Shown here: positions 24,659 to 34,816 of the stretch, piece after piece | Position numbering within the stretch: the first letter of the stretch is position 1 | How the letters are laid out: each line of letters starts with the position of its first letter | NCBI GenBank assembly: GCA_964556115.1 | Contig: CAZKVC010000003.1 | Coordinates: 62,001 to 126,000 of the forward strand | Source: Parvularcula sp964556115 | Lineage (GTDB): Bacteria > Pseudomonadota > Alphaproteobacteria > Caulobacterales > Parvularculaceae | DNA: 64,000 nucleotides | Direction of reading: 5' to 3' | The notes under the pieces: model-generated | Database searches by the model: none | The model's input: the letters and a program-made list of their open reading frames with translations, nothing else | Told to the model about the DNA's origin: nothing | Program-made: the position numbers and the translations under genes

Positions 24659-26110
24659 ATGGCGACAGCCGACACCTTCGTCCTCTTCGGCGCCACTGGC
24701 GATCTTGCGCAAAGGATGCTGTTCCCGTCCCTTTATTTTCTGGACGCGGAGGGCTTTCTTCCCGACGATCTGCGCATCATCGCGGCAGCGCGCTCGCCGA
24801 GGGAAGCCGGCGCCTTTCGTGCGGAGATCGCCGAATGGGTCAGGGCGCGTGCGCCCGAGGCGGACGAAGCGGGTCTCGAGCGCTTCACCGCGCGGGTCAC
24901 CTATGTTGCGCTTGATGTGACGACACCGGAAGGCTTCGATGAACTGACCGCTGCGATCAGGCGGGACGGCGGCGGGCGGGAGGTCTGCTACTATCTTTCG
25001 ACGTCGCCTTCCATCTTCGGCGCGGTCTGCCGAGGCCTCGCAGACCACGGCCTCACAGGCGCCCCTCACCGCATCGTCGTCGAGAAGCCGATCGGCTTCG
25101 ACCTTCAGAGCAATACCGCCATCAACGACACGGTGGCCGAGGCATTCTCCGAGGCGCGGACCTTCCGTATCGATCATTATCTCGGCAAGGAAACCGTCCA
25201 GAACCTCATAGCCCTGCGCTTCGCCAACCGGGTGTTCGAGCCGCTGTGGAACGCGCAGACCATCGAGAGCGTTCAGATCTCGATCAGCGAGACACTGGGT
25301 GTCGAAGGGCGCGGCAGCTATTACGACGAATACGGCGCGATGCGCGACATGCTGCAGAACCATCTTATGCAGCTCCTCTGCCTCGTGGCGATGGAGCCGC
25401 CTTCGAGCCTCGATGCCGAGGCGATCCGCAATGAAAAGGTCAAGGTCCTGAGGAGCCTTGCCCCGATCACCGCTTCGAATGTAGAGCAGCGCACGGTACG
25501 CGGGCAGTATGCTGACGGCTTTGCTGCGGACGGCGAGAAGGCATCGTCCTATCACACCGATGTCGGCAACCCCGATAGTGCCACGGAGAGCTATGTCGCC
25601 ATTGTCGCAGAGGTCGAGAACTGGCGCTGGGCCGGTGTGCCCTTCTACCTTGAAACCGGAAAACGCATGGCGGAGCGGCGTACCCAGATCGTCATCAGCT
25701 TCAAGCCGGTGCCTCATTCCATCTTCGGCGACGAAACGGGCACCAACGAGCTCTTCATTGTCCTTCAGCCCGAAGAGCGCATAACCCTCCATATCATGAA
25801 CAAGAAGCCGGGGCTTTCCGCGGACGGAATGCCGATCCAGGACCTCCCTCTCAATCTTTCGCTCGCCGATCAGTCCCGCAATGAACGCCAGCGCATCGCC
25901 TATGAGCAGCTGCTGCTCGATGCTCTTCGCGACAACCCGTCCCTTTTCGTCCAGCGCGACGAGCAGGAGGCGGCCTGGCGCTGGATCGACGGCGTTGCCG
26001 AAGCCTGGCAGGCCCGGGGCATGACGCCCAAGGAGTATCGCGCAGGCTCGATGGGCCCGTCTTCCAAGCACACACTGACCGAGCGGAACGGGCACAGCTG
26101 GCATGAATGA
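24659..26110 (+). CDS. zwf: Glucose-6-phosphate 1-dehydrogenase
   Basis: Oxidises glucose-6-phosphate to 6-phosphogluconolactone with NAD(P)+. 483 residues, normal length. The coenzyme-fold motif is GATGDLAQR (the usual K of GDLxxRK is not at its typical place), and the active-site signature is DHYLGKE with the catalytic His-Asp region intact. ATG 24659 has AGAGG 7 nt upstream. It is the first enzyme of a zwf-pgl-edd operon; its stop lies within the pgl reading frame (8-nt overlap). Confidence 0.96.
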   Translation: MATADTFVLFGATGDLAQRMLFPSLYFLDAEGFLPDDLRIIAAARSPREAGAFRAEIAEWVRARAPEADEAGLERFTARVTYVALDVTTPEGFDELTAAIRRDGGGREVCYYLSTSPSIFGAVCRGLADHGLTGAPHRIVVEKPIGFDLQSNTAINDTVAEAFSEARTFRIDHYLGKETVQNLIALRFANRVFEPLWNAQTIESVQISISETLGVEGRGSYYDEYGAMRDMLQNHLMQLLCLVAMEPPSSLDAEAIRNEKVKVLRSLAPITASNVEQRTVRGQYADGFAADGEKASSYHTDVGNPDSATESYVAIVAEVENWRWAGVPFYLETGKRMAERRTQIVISFKPVPHSIFGDETGTNELFIVLQPEERITLHIMNKKPGLSADGMPIQDLPLNLSLADQSRNERQRIAYEQLLLDALRDNPSLFVQRDEQEAAWRWIDGVAEAWQARGMTPKEYRAGSMGPSSKHTLTERNGHSWHE

Positions 26111-26765
26111 GATCGAGCATCACGAGGACCGCGAGGAGCTGACGGCGAAGGTCGCCGCCCTGATCGCGGACACGTTGAAGAGCGCGGCGGCCAGCCGCGG
26201 CGAAGCGCGGGCCGCGCTGAGCGGCGGCAGCACGCCCGTACCCGTCTACCGCCGCCTTTCGGAAGACCGTAGCGTCCCGTGGGACAAGGTCATCCTGACC
26301 CTGAGCGACGAACGCCGGGTGCCCGAGGACCACGCGAACAGCAACGCCAGGATGCTTCGCGAGACCCTTCTGAAAGGGGCGGCGGCGAAGGCGCGCTTCG
26401 AGAACCTTGCCGAAGGCCAGACTGAACTTGAGCGTCAGGATCTCATCCTCCTCGGCATGGGTGAAGACGGGCATTTCGCCTCGCTCTTTCCCGACACGGA
26501 AGGCCTGAGGCGCGGCTTGGCGCAAGACGCTTCCGCCGTCGTCGAGGTCACACCTGATCCCCTTCCCGAAGACGCACCCCATCCCCGCCTCAGCCTCAGC
26601 CTGCGCACGATCCTCAAGGCCCGCCGCATCGCGGTGTTGATGGCAGGCGAGCGGAAGCTCAACGCGTTCAAGGCGGCCCGGGACAGCGGTGATGTGGAGC
26701 AGTATCCGATCCTCGCCCTCCTCAACGCCAATCACCCCGACCTGACCATTCACCACGCGCCCTAG
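26103..26765 (+). CDS. pgl: 6-phosphogluconolactonase
   Basis: 220-residue DevB/NagB-superfamily hydrolase converting 6-phosphogluconolactone to 6-phosphogluconate. The motifs ALSGGSTP (phosphate loop) and LILLGMGEDGHFASLFP (active-site loop) are clear. It overlaps zwf by 8 nt and precedes edd by 9 bp, so the three steps are made from one transcript. Confidence 0.94.
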   Translation: MNEIEHHEDREELTAKVAALIADTLKSAAASRGEARAALSGGSTPVPVYRRLSEDRSVPWDKVILTLSDERRVPEDHANSNARMLRETLLKGAAAKARFENLAEGQTELERQDLILLGMGEDGHFASLFPDTEGLRRGLAQDASAVVEVTPDPLPEDAPHPRLSLSLRTILKARRIAVLMAGERKLNAFKAARDSGDVEQYPILALLNANHPDLTIHHAP

Positions 26766-26774
26766 GAGGCAAAC

Positions 26775-28556
26775 ATGGCCACCCGCGTTCTCGACATCAG
26801 TAGACGGATTGAAGAGCGAAGCCGGGAGTCTCGCGCGGAGTATCTCGCACTTTGCGATGAGATGGCATCGCGGGGCGACCGCGACCGGCTTTCCTGCGGC
26901 AACCTCGCCCACGGCTTTGCCGGCATGGACGGCGGCGACAAGCTGCGGTTGAAAACCGGGCGCAAGAATATCGGCATCGTCACCGCCTATAACGACATGC
27001 TGTCGGCGCATGCGCCCTATAAGGATTATCCGGATACCATCAAGGCGGCCGCCCGCGAAGTCGGCGCCACCGCGCAGGTCGCGGGCGGGACCCCGGCCAT
27101 GTGCGATGGGGTGACCCAAGGTCAGGACGGCATGGAGCTTTCGCTTTTCAGCCGCGATGTCATTGCCCTTTCAACAGCCGTTTCCCTTTCCCACGACATG
27201 TTCGACGGCGCCCTCTGCCTCGGCATCTGCGACAAGATCATCCCAGGGCTGACGATCGGTGCCCTGCGGTTCGGGCACCTGCCCGTCCTGATGGTACCCG
27301 CGGGGCCGATGACGTCAGGCCTTCCCAACAAGGAAAAGGCGCGCATTCGAGGCCTCTACGCGGAAGGAAAGATCGGGCGGGAGGAGCTTCTGGAGGGCGA
27401 GATGGCCTCCTATCACAGCCCCGGGACGTGCACCTTCTACGGCACCGCGAATTCCAACCAGATGCTGATGGAGCTCATGGGGCTGCACCTTCCGGGTGCG
27501 GCCTTCGTCAATCCCGGCACGCCCCTGCGGGACGCGCTGACCCGCGGCGCCGCGCATCATGTCCTCAGCATGGGACAGGAGCGTAGCATGGCGAAGGTCG
27601 TCAGTGCAGGATCGATCGTCAATGCCATAGTCGGCCTTCATGCCACGGGCGGCTCGACCAACCATACGCTTCACCTCCTCGCCATGGCGAAGGCAGCCGG
27701 GCTTACGGTGACCTGGGAGGATATTGCCGAGCTTTCCGCCATCACCCCGCTTCTGGCGCGGGTCTACCCGAACGGCGCGGCGGACGTGAACCATTTCCAT
27801 GCGGCCGGCGGCATGGCCTTCATCACACGGGAGCTTCTCTCCGCAGGCCTCCTCGTCGAGAATGTCGTGACCGCCATCGGTCAGGGCATGGATGCCTACA
27901 CACTGGAGCCATTCCTGCAGGACGGACATCTGGCCTGGCGGAAAGGAATCAAGGAAAGTCTTAATACGGACATCCTTCGCCCCGTCGGCGATCCCTTCGC
28001 GGCGCAGGGTGGCCTCAGGCTTCTCAAGGGAAACCTCGGCAAGTCGGTGATCAAGACCTCCGCCGTCGATCCTCAGCACCGCCGCGTCCGCGCCCCTGCC
28101 ATTGTCTTCGAAAGCCAGGATGCTTTCCTCGCGGCATTCAAGGCCGGCGAGCTCGAGCGCGATTTCGTCGCCGTGGTGCGTCATCAAGGGCCTGCGGCGA
28201 ACGGGATGCCGGAGCTTCACAAGCTTTCCCCCGCCTTAGGCGTCCTTCAGGACAAGGGCTTCAAGGTCGCTCTGGTCACGGATGGCCGCATGTCGGGGGC
28301 CAGCGGCAAGACCCCTGCCGCCATTCACGCGACGCCGGAGGCGCTGCATGATGGCCCGCTTTCCAAACTGCGCGACGGCGACATCATCCATCTCGATGCG
28401 GATCACGGCATTCTCGAAGCTGAAGTCGAGAACCTCGGAGCCAGAGAGCCGGCGAAGCCCGAACTGCCCCGCAACGCCGGACTTGGCCGGGAACTTTTCG
28501 GGCATTTTCGCCGCTCGGTGACCCCGGCCGACGAAGGGGCGTGCACCCTCTTCTAG
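26775..28556 (+). CDS. edd: 6-phosphogluconate dehydratase
   Basis: 593-residue IlvD/Edd-family [4Fe-4S] dehydratase making KDPG in the Entner-Doudoroff route. Conserved stretches 'GGTPAMCDGVTQGQDGMELS', 'CDKIIPG' and 'GTCTFYGTANSNQ' contain the cluster cysteines. AGGAGG lies 5 nt before ATG 26775, the best ribosome site in the operon. KDPG aldolase (eda) is not in the window. The stop codon is one base from the stop of the convergent MATE gene, with no terminator between. Confidence 0.96.
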   Translation: MATRVLDISRRIEERSRESRAEYLALCDEMASRGDRDRLSCGNLAHGFAGMDGGDKLRLKTGRKNIGIVTAYNDMLSAHAPYKDYPDTIKAAAREVGATAQVAGGTPAMCDGVTQGQDGMELSLFSRDVIALSTAVSLSHDMFDGALCLGICDKIIPGLTIGALRFGHLPVLMVPAGPMTSGLPNKEKARIRGLYAEGKIGREELLEGEMASYHSPGTCTFYGTANSNQMLMELMGLHLPGAAFVNPGTPLRDALTRGAAHHVLSMGQERSMAKVVSAGSIVNAIVGLHATGGSTNHTLHLLAMAKAAGLTVTWEDIAELSAITPLLARVYPNGAADVNHFHAAGGMAFITRELLSAGLLVENVVTAIGQGMDAYTLEPFLQDGHLAWRKGIKESLNTDILRPVGDPFAAQGGLRLLKGNLGKSVIKTSAVDPQHRRVRAPAIVFESQDAFLAAFKAGELERDFVAVVRHQGPAANGMPELHKLSPALGVLQDKGFKVALVTDGRMSGASGKTPAAIHATPEALHDGPLSKLRDGDIIHLDADHGILEAEVENLGAREPAKPELPRNAGLGRELFGHFRRSVTPADEGACTLF

Positions 28557-28557
28557 C

Positions 28558-29889
28558 CTAGTTCGATTTGCCGAGCCGCAGGGCGAAGATCGCGATGATG
28601 ATGCCCGCGAGGAGATTGGCAAGCGCGATCCCCGCAAAGACAAGCCATGGCGGGCCGAAATTGACGGCGAGCCATGCCAGGGGAACATAGAGGACGAAGC
28701 TGCGAAGGGCAGTAATCATCAGCCCCGTGATCGCCTTGCCCACCGCGTTGAAGGCGGCGCTGGCGGTGATGACCACACCGTAGCCGCCAAGCGTGAGGCC
28801 GACCACCGTCAGATAACTGACGGCCAGGTTGCGCACGACGCTTTCGTCGGAAAAAAGCGCGACCGCAGGCTCGGCTATGACAAAGAAGAGGCCGCCTAGC
28901 ACCAGGCCGCAGAGGACGACGAAGATGAAGCAGTCACGCATCGCCCGCCGGGTCCTGTGCGGCTGGCCGTTGCCCCAGTTCTGACCAGCCACGGGGCCGA
29001 TCGCGCTCGACAGGGCGAGCATCGGTATGGTTGCCAGGGTTTCGATCCGGGTGGCCACACCGAAGGCGGCCACCGTCTCATTGCCGTAACCGGCGAGGAG
29101 CGCGGTCACCACGCTGATCGACAGGGGGTTGATCATGTTGCTGAAGGCCGCGGGCAAACCCACACCCGCGATCTTCCGTGCATTGGTCAGAAACTCTTCA
29201 GGGCCGGGAACGGCGGCGGTCAGCATCCTGTCGCGCAAGGCGACGAGACAGAAGCTTGCGAGCACCATGGCCAGCCGAGCCCCGAGCGTGGCCCAAGCCG
29301 CGCCTTCCACCCCCAATGCGGGCACGGGACCTGCGCCGAAGATGAAAAGAGGGTCGAGCCCGATATTGAGGATGGCGGCGCCCACCATCACCGCGCTTGG
29401 CCCCAGCCCGTCGCCATTGGCGCGCAGAAGGCCCATGCCGACCATGGCCGTGATCAGGAAAGGGGCGCCGAAGAACCACACATGCATATAGCTCGTCACC
29501 AGTTCCAGCACCTCGCCCTCGGCACCGAGGAGACTGAACAGGGGCTCGGTCAGGACATAGCCGATAACGCTCGTGGGCAGGGCCAGAAGAAGCGCCAGGA
29601 TCAAGCAATCCGTTGCAAGCCGGCTCGATCCCGCTCCCTCGCCGCTTCCGATCGAGCGGCTTAGGACCGAGGACGTGCCCGCGGAAAGGCCGATACCGAG
29701 GCTCGTGATGACCAGAACCACCGGGAAGGTGAAGCTGATCGCCGCAAGCTCTTTGGTACCCAGTTGCCCAAGGAAATAGGTATCGGCGAGACTGACCGAC
29801 AGGACGCCCGCGACACCCACCATCAGCGGGGCGCCGAGCCGTGCAAGGTGGCGGGAAACCGAGCCCCTGGTCAGGTCGCGTCTGTTCAC
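28558..29889 (-). CDS. MATE-family efflux transporter
   Basis: 443-residue membrane protein with about twelve hydrophobic segments in two similar halves, matching the multidrug and toxin extrusion family ('GTKELAAISFTFPV', 'ATRIETLATIPMLALSSAIGPVAGQNWG'). It exports cationic compounds using a Na+ or H+ gradient; which one is not clear. The start is probably GTG 29889, with only a distant GAGGGG site. It converges on edd with one base between the stops. Confidence 0.9.
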   Translation of the reverse strand: MNRRDLTRGSVSRHLARLGAPLMVGVAGVLSVSLADTYFLGQLGTKELAAISFTFPVVLVITSLGIGLSAGTSSVLSRSIGSGEGAGSSRLATDCLILALLLALPTSVIGYVLTEPLFSLLGAEGEVLELVTSYMHVWFFGAPFLITAMVGMGLLRANGDGLGPSAVMVGAAILNIGLDPLFIFGAGPVPALGVEGAAWATLGARLAMVLASFCLVALRDRMLTAAVPGPEEFLTNARKIAGVGLPAAFSNMINPLSISVVTALLAGYGNETVAAFGVATRIETLATIPMLALSSAIGPVAGQNWGNGQPHRTRRAMRDCFIFVVLCGLVLGGLFFVIAEPAVALFSDESVVRNLAVSYLTVVGLTLGGYGVVITASAAFNAVGKAITGLMITALRSFVLYVPLAWLAVNFGPPWLVFAGIALANLLAGIIIAIFALRLGKSN

Positions 29890-29973
29890 CTAGCTCGCTT
29901 GCCCCTCTGGCGCCCGCCCTTGGGGCCCGGTGGGAGATAGCGCACCAGCCGCCCTCGCCCAGCCGCCGCCCTG

Positions 29974-32352
29974 TCAGGCAGCGTCGGACGCGATCCAGTA
30001 GCGGATCTTCTCGAGGATGTCGCGCTGCCTGATGGGTTTGGCGATGTAGTCGTCCATTCCCGCTTCGCGGCAGCGCTTCTTGTCCTCTTCCATCGCATGG
30101 GCCGTCGCGGCGATGATGGGCACCCTGCCGAAGGAGTTCTCGCGCTCATAGGCGCGGATGGCCCTCGTCGCTTCGAGCCCGTCCATCTCGGGCATCGAGA
30201 CGTCCATGATGACGAGGTCGGGCTTGTCGCTGACGAACTTCTCGACCGCGCTCTTGCCGTTGTCTGCCATCTCGATCGCGTAACCCATTTCGCCGATCAT
30301 GCTGGTGACGACCATCTGGTTCACCCGGTTGTCCTCGGCGATCAGGATGCGGATCGACGAGTTCCCCGCGTCGGGTTCCATCGCTTCGGGCTCCCGCCCG
30401 ATCAGCTTGCCGTTCTTGTCGACCCGTCCGGCTTCTGCGAGGCGGCGGGCCTGTTCGGCGCCGGCTGCGATCATTGCTTCGCTCACCGCCCTGACGAGCG
30501 GTTCGATGCGGTAGGGTTTGGATACGAAGGCCGTCCGTCCGCCATCACGCCGTGGCTCGGTGATCTTCGACGGGGACGCAAGGATGATCAGCGGACGCTC
30601 GTTCAGAAGCTCGTCGTCCCGCATGGCTTCACAGATCGCATCGCCGTTCATGTCGGGCAGGTCGTGATCGCAGATGACGAGGTCCGGGCGCGGATTGCGG
30701 CGCATCAGCTGCAGCGCCTTCTCGCCGCTGGTCGCCGTCGTGACCTTCGCGCCCCATGAGGTGATGAGTTCATCGAGAACATCCCGGGTCTGATCCTTGT
30801 GATCGACCACCAGGACGGAGATCCCCTCCAGGGTATCGCGCGGAATGTTGATTTCGGGGTGCTCGCTCGCCACCGGCATGCGCACCGTGAAGCTGAAGAC
30901 CGAACCGTCGCCCTCCGCGCTCTTGGCACTGAGCTTGCCGCCCGCCAGCTCGACGATGGATTTCGAGATCGAGAGTCCAAGGCCCGTCCCCTCATAGCGC
31001 CGGGCCGAGCCGCCATCGGCCTGCTCGAACTTCTCGAAGATCGTTTCGAGCTTCTCCTTGGCGATGCCGATCCCGGTATCGCTGATCTCCGCCTGCAGCC
31101 TCGCGGTGCCCTCGCGCACCTGGCCCTGCACGTCGACACGCACCGTGCCTTCGTCAGTGAACTTGATGGCGTTGCCGACGAGGTTCGTCACCACCTGGCG
31201 CAGCCTGCCGCCGTCGCCGACGAAGCATTCGGGAAGGTCGGGATCGTAGCGCACGACGAGTTCGACCCCCTTTTCGTCGGCATTGCGGCCGACGAGGGAC
31301 ACGACGTCGTCGATCGCCTCGCGGAAATTGAAGGGCGCATTGATCAGCTCGAACTTGCCCGCTTCGATCTTCGAGAAATCGAGGATGTCGTTGATGATGG
31401 TGACGAGGCTGTTGCCCGACGACATGACCACTTCGGCCAGATCGCGCTGGCGCGGCGACATCTCCGTTGCCAGAAGAAGCTCCGTCATGCCGAGCATGCC
31501 GTTGATAGGTGTTCGGATCTCGTGGCTCATATTGGCCAGAAATTCCGACTTTGCCCGGCTGGCAGCCTTGGCTTTCTCCGTAGAGAGATAGAGCTGCTCG
31601 GTCCGTTCACGGACAGTCTCTTCAAGAGTGGCATCGCGCTGGGCGATTTCCGAGAGCATCGCGTTGAAGTTCTCGGAAAGAAGGCCAAGCTCGTCTTCAG
31701 AGCGCGGCTTTACCCGCCTCGAGTAATCCCGTGCTCCGCGCACATGTTCCATCGCTGCGTTGAGGCGGGCGATCGGCACGGTAACCACCGCCGCGACCAT
31801 CCGCGCGAGGATCCAGGACACCGCCAGGGCAAAAAGAAGAACGAGAATGGAGAGCCGCTGGTAACGGTCAATCCGGTCACGGAGCCTTTCGCTCGAGACG
31901 CGGACCTGCAGTGCGCCGATGACCTCGCCGTCCGACTGAACGGGCGTCTGGATCGCGAAGGCCCCGGGGAGCGAAGCGCCGAGGGTCCGCGCGACAGGCA
32001 GGCGCACGGGAATGCGCTCTATGTCGAGCGGCATGGTTTCGCTGACATAACGCGCCTGCACCGCGCCCTGATTGTCCACGAGATAGGCCGCCTGGATGTC
32101 GGAGACGCCTGAGAGGCTCCGAAGATTGTCCGCCATCGCATCGTCATCGCCGAAAGTCAGTGCGGCAGCGACGTTCTGCGCCGTCACCTCGGCAAAACCC
32201 CGGCGGTCGGCGATGAGCTCGCGGCGGAAAAGCTGGGTCTCGAGCACGACGAAGCCGGCATAGGCGCCCATCAGCACGGTTACCGTGCTGGCCATGACGG
32301 CGCCGGTGACCTTCCAGTAGATCGGCAGTCGGCTGATGAAAGGAAGGCGCAT
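29974..32352 (-). CDS. Hybrid sensor histidine kinase with CHASE8-like periplasmic domain and two receivers
   Basis: 792 residues. A transmembrane helix (about 15-36), a periplasmic sensor (about 40-165) of the CHASE8/YfiN type ('QNVAAALTFGDDDAMADNLRSL'), a second helix (168-190), HAMP (190-245), HisKA with His277 ('NMSHEIRTPING'), HATPase ('GNAIKFTDEG', 'DTGIGI', 'GTGLGLSI'), then two receivers with phospho-acceptors Asp562 and Asp717. It starts 3 nt after the stop of a YfiR-like gene, so the two form an operon. In Pseudomonas the YfiR protein represses the diguanylate cyclase YfiN through the same sensor; here the output is a phosphorelay. The final phosphotransfer partner is not adjacent. 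Confidence 0.92.
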   Translation of the reverse strand: MRLPFISRLPIYWKVTGAVMASTVTVLMGAYAGFVVLETQLFRRELIADRRGFAEVTAQNVAAALTFGDDDAMADNLRSLSGVSDIQAAYLVDNQGAVQARYVSETMPLDIERIPVRLPVARTLGASLPGAFAIQTPVQSDGEVIGALQVRVSSERLRDRIDRYQRLSILVLLFALAVSWILARMVAAVVTVPIARLNAAMEHVRGARDYSRRVKPRSEDELGLLSENFNAMLSEIAQRDATLEETVRERTEQLYLSTEKAKAASRAKSEFLANMSHEIRTPINGMLGMTELLLATEMSPRQRDLAEVVMSSGNSLVTIINDILDFSKIEAGKFELINAPFNFREAIDDVVSLVGRNADEKGVELVVRYDPDLPECFVGDGGRLRQVVTNLVGNAIKFTDEGTVRVDVQGQVREGTARLQAEISDTGIGIAKEKLETIFEKFEQADGGSARRYEGTGLGLSISKSIVELAGGKLSAKSAEGDGSVFSFTVRMPVASEHPEINIPRDTLEGISVLVVDHKDQTRDVLDELITSWGAKVTTATSGEKALQLMRRNPRPDLVICDHDLPDMNGDAICEAMRDDELLNERPLIILASPSKITEPRRDGGRTAFVSKPYRIEPLVRAVSEAMIAAGAEQARRLAEAGRVDKNGKLIGREPEAMEPDAGNSSIRILIAEDNRVNQMVVTSMIGEMGYAIEMADNGKSAVEKFVSDKPDLVIMDVSMPEMDGLEATRAIRAYERENSFGRVPIIAATAHAMEEDKKRCREAGMDDYIAKPIRQRDILEKIRYWIASDAA

Positions 32353-32355
32353 GGA

Positions 32356-32895
32356 TCAGCTTCGTCCCGATAGCTTAAGAAGCTGGGCACTGACCCGCAG
32401 GCCCTGCTCGCGCAGCCGTTCGTCGTTGATGGCGAAACCGCCCGTTCCCGCGACGATCTCCACGTCGCCGCCGCGCTCGGCGAAGCCGCCTTCGGGCGAC
32501 ATGGTCAGAACCGGCTTGTCCGCAAGCGTACGAAGAATCGCAGGCGAAGCGAGCCCGTCGGAGAAATAGGCGACATGACACGGCCTGACCGCGAACGCGC
32601 CCGGGCTCAAGGGGTGAATGCTGACCGGCCGTCCGCTGATCGTCTCGCCGCGCAGGCCGAGGAAGGCGCCAAGCGCCGGATCGTCGTCGCGCAGGCAGAG
32701 ACGGAATGTCAGTCCGCTATCGGCAGCTTCGGGCCATTTGACGAAACGCGAGACGGCCATGACGGACCGAGCCGGACCGAGCCATTCGGCCGGGACCGCC
32801 TGGCTCATACCCAAAGACAGGCATAGCGCTGTCGCGCCCGCACGGAATACGGCCACGCCTCGCCTTTTCGCCCTTTGCCGATTTTTTTCCGCCAC
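32356..32895 (-). CDS. YfiR-like (DUF4154) periplasmic protein
   Basis: 179-residue exported protein. It has a signal peptide ending near 'SQAVPA', then the YfiR-type pattern: 'FVKWPEA' start, two cysteines in the central part, 'GGFAERGGDVEIV' and the terminal 'LRVSAQLLKLS' helix. YfiR proteins bind the periplasmic domain of CHASE8 sensors and hold them inactive, responding to redox or envelope stress. GTG 32895 is preferred, with GGGAAGG 7 nt upstream; ATG 32922 has no ribosome site. It is paired with the hybrid kinase directly downstream. Confidence 0.86.
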   Translation of the reverse strand: MAEKNRQRAKRRGVAVFRAGATALCLSLGMSQAVPAEWLGPARSVMAVSRFVKWPEAADSGLTFRLCLRDDDPALGAFLGLRGETISGRPVSIHPLSPGAFAVRPCHVAYFSDGLASPAILRTLADKPVLTMSPEGGFAERGGDVEIVAGTGGFAINDERLREQGLRVSAQLLKLSGRS

Positions 32896-32986
32896 AATGC
32901 GCCCTTCCCTGGACCGCACCATAGGTCGGGGCCGGTGAAGCTTTAGCTAAGGCCGCGTCGTTTTTCGCGGAAACGGGCTTAACGCC

Positions 32987-34816
32987 TCATGCACCAAACG
33001 CGCTGGCGACCCAGTAGGTGATGCCTGCCGCCAGATAGGCGAGCGTGAAGAGGTAGCCGACCATGAAGGCGGTCCACCGCCTCGAGTTCGTCTCGCGCCG
33101 CGCAACGGCGATGGTCGAGATGCACTGGGGCGCAAAGACATACCAGGCGAGGAATGCGAGGGCGGCGGCGAGGCTCCATTCGTTCTGAAGGACCGCCGCG
33201 AGACCGGCTTCGTTCTCCTCGGCGTTCTGCACCGCATAGACCGTACCGAGCGCACCTACGGCCACCTCCCGCGCAGCGAGGCCCGGGACGAGGGCGATGA
33301 CCATTTCCAGGGTGAAGCCGATCGGCGCGAAGATCGGCTCGAGCACGCCTGCGATCCGGCCTGCGAAGCTCTCACGAAGGGTTTCGCCAGGATAGCTCAC
33401 CATCACCCAGAGGACGACCGACACGGTGAAGATCACCGTGCCCGCGCGCCTGAGGAAGATGACCGAGCGTTGCCAGAGGCCGACCAGAACGTCGCGCGGC
33501 TGGGGCCATTTGTAGGACGGCAGCTCCATGACGAGGCTCTGGCTTCGCCCCTTCGCGACGGTCCTCTTGAGGGCGAGGGCGACGATGAGGCCGCTGAAGA
33601 CGGCAGAGAGGTAGAGGCCGAAAAGGACGAGGCCCTGCGCGTTGACCGGACCCACCATGGTGTTCGGGATGAAGGCTGCGATCAGCACGGCGTAGACAGG
33701 CAGGCGCGCCGAGCAGGTCATGAGCGGCGCGACGAGGATGGTGATGAGCCGGTCGCGTTCGCTCTCCATCGTCCTGGCGGCCATCATGCCGGGAATGGCG
33801 CAGGCGAAGCTCGACAGGAGCGGGATGACCGCCCGGCCCGAAAGCCCGGCCCGTCGCATCAGCTCATCGGTCAGGAACGCCGCACGGGCCATGTAGCCCG
33901 TCTGCTCGAGCAGAAGCAGGAAGAGAAACAGAATGAGGATCTGCGGCAGGAAGATGACCACGCTGCCGACCCCTGCGATAATGCCGTCGAGAATGAGGCT
34001 TCTCAGCCAGCCCTCGGCAGGAAGAACGCTGTCGCCCAGCCAGTCCGACAAGCCGACGATGGCGCCGTCGATCCTGTCCATCGGCCAGGCGGACCACGCG
34101 AAGACCGCCTGGAAGACGAGGAAAAGGATCGTGGCCAGGGCCAGAAGGCCGAGGACCGGGTGCAGGAGCGCCTTGTCGATGGCGGCGGAGCCTTCGTCGG
34201 CGCCTGCTTCCTTCAGGATGACCCGATCGGCGAGATCACGCGCCGCCGGCAGGTCCGGTTTCGCTGTCCGGCCACCTTCCGCGATGGCTTTGCGGATACC
34301 TTCGCGCCCGGCGCTGCGCGGCGCGGTGGTGGGAACGACCGGCACCCCGGTCGCCTCCTCGAGCGCCTGAAGATCGATCTCGGCCCCGTCGCGCCTGGCA
34401 AGGTCGGCCATGTTCAGCGCGATCACCGAGGGGATTCCCAGGGAGACCATCTGAAGGATGAACGGCAGGTGGCGCCGAAGCTGGGCGGTCTCGACCACCA
34501 GGACGAGAAGGTCGGGCTTACCGAGGGCTTCGGAATGGCCACCGATCACGTCGAGGGTGACCTTGCTGTCGGCGCCGCGCGGCTTGAGACCGGTCACACC
34601 GGGCAGGTCGATGATCCGCACGCCGTTCTGTCCGGCGAGGCGCCCTTCGGCGTATTCGACGGTCACACCGGGATAATTGCCGATCTTCGCGCGCCCGCCG
34701 GTCAGGCCGTTGAACAGGGTGCTCTTTCCGGCATTGGGCGGGCCCACCAGTGCAACGAGACGGGTCTGTGAGGCGCTCTCTTCAGTGGCTTCGGGCGCAG
34801 CGTCGAGCGGGCTCAT
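32987..34816 (-). CDS. feoB: Ferrous iron transport protein B
   Basis: 609-residue Fe(II) permease with N-terminal GTPase: G1 GPPNAGKST (25-33), G2 'NYPGVTVE', G3 'DLPGVTG', G4 'NMAD'. Two Gate domains and eight or so membrane segments follow. It is shorter than E. coli FeoB (773) but typical for the compact type, ending soon after the last Gate region. Its ATG overlaps the FeoA stop (ATGA). No FeoC is seen. Regulation by Fur or a related iron regulator is likely but no box was identified. Confidence 0.95.
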   Translation of the reverse strand: MSPLDAAPEATEESASQTRLVALVGPPNAGKSTLFNGLTGGRAKIGNYPGVTVEYAEGRLAGQNGVRIIDLPGVTGLKPRGADSKVTLDVIGGHSEALGKPDLLVLVVETAQLRRHLPFILQMVSLGIPSVIALNMADLARRDGAEIDLQALEEATGVPVVPTTAPRSAGREGIRKAIAEGGRTAKPDLPAARDLADRVILKEAGADEGSAAIDKALLHPVLGLLALATILFLVFQAVFAWSAWPMDRIDGAIVGLSDWLGDSVLPAEGWLRSLILDGIIAGVGSVVIFLPQILILFLFLLLLEQTGYMARAAFLTDELMRRAGLSGRAVIPLLSSFACAIPGMMAARTMESERDRLITILVAPLMTCSARLPVYAVLIAAFIPNTMVGPVNAQGLVLFGLYLSAVFSGLIVALALKRTVAKGRSQSLVMELPSYKWPQPRDVLVGLWQRSVIFLRRAGTVIFTVSVVLWVMVSYPGETLRESFAGRIAGVLEPIFAPIGFTLEMVIALVPGLAAREVAVGALGTVYAVQNAEENEAGLAAVLQNEWSLAAALAFLAWYVFAPQCISTIAVARRETNSRRWTAFMVGYLFTLAYLAAGITYWVASAFGA

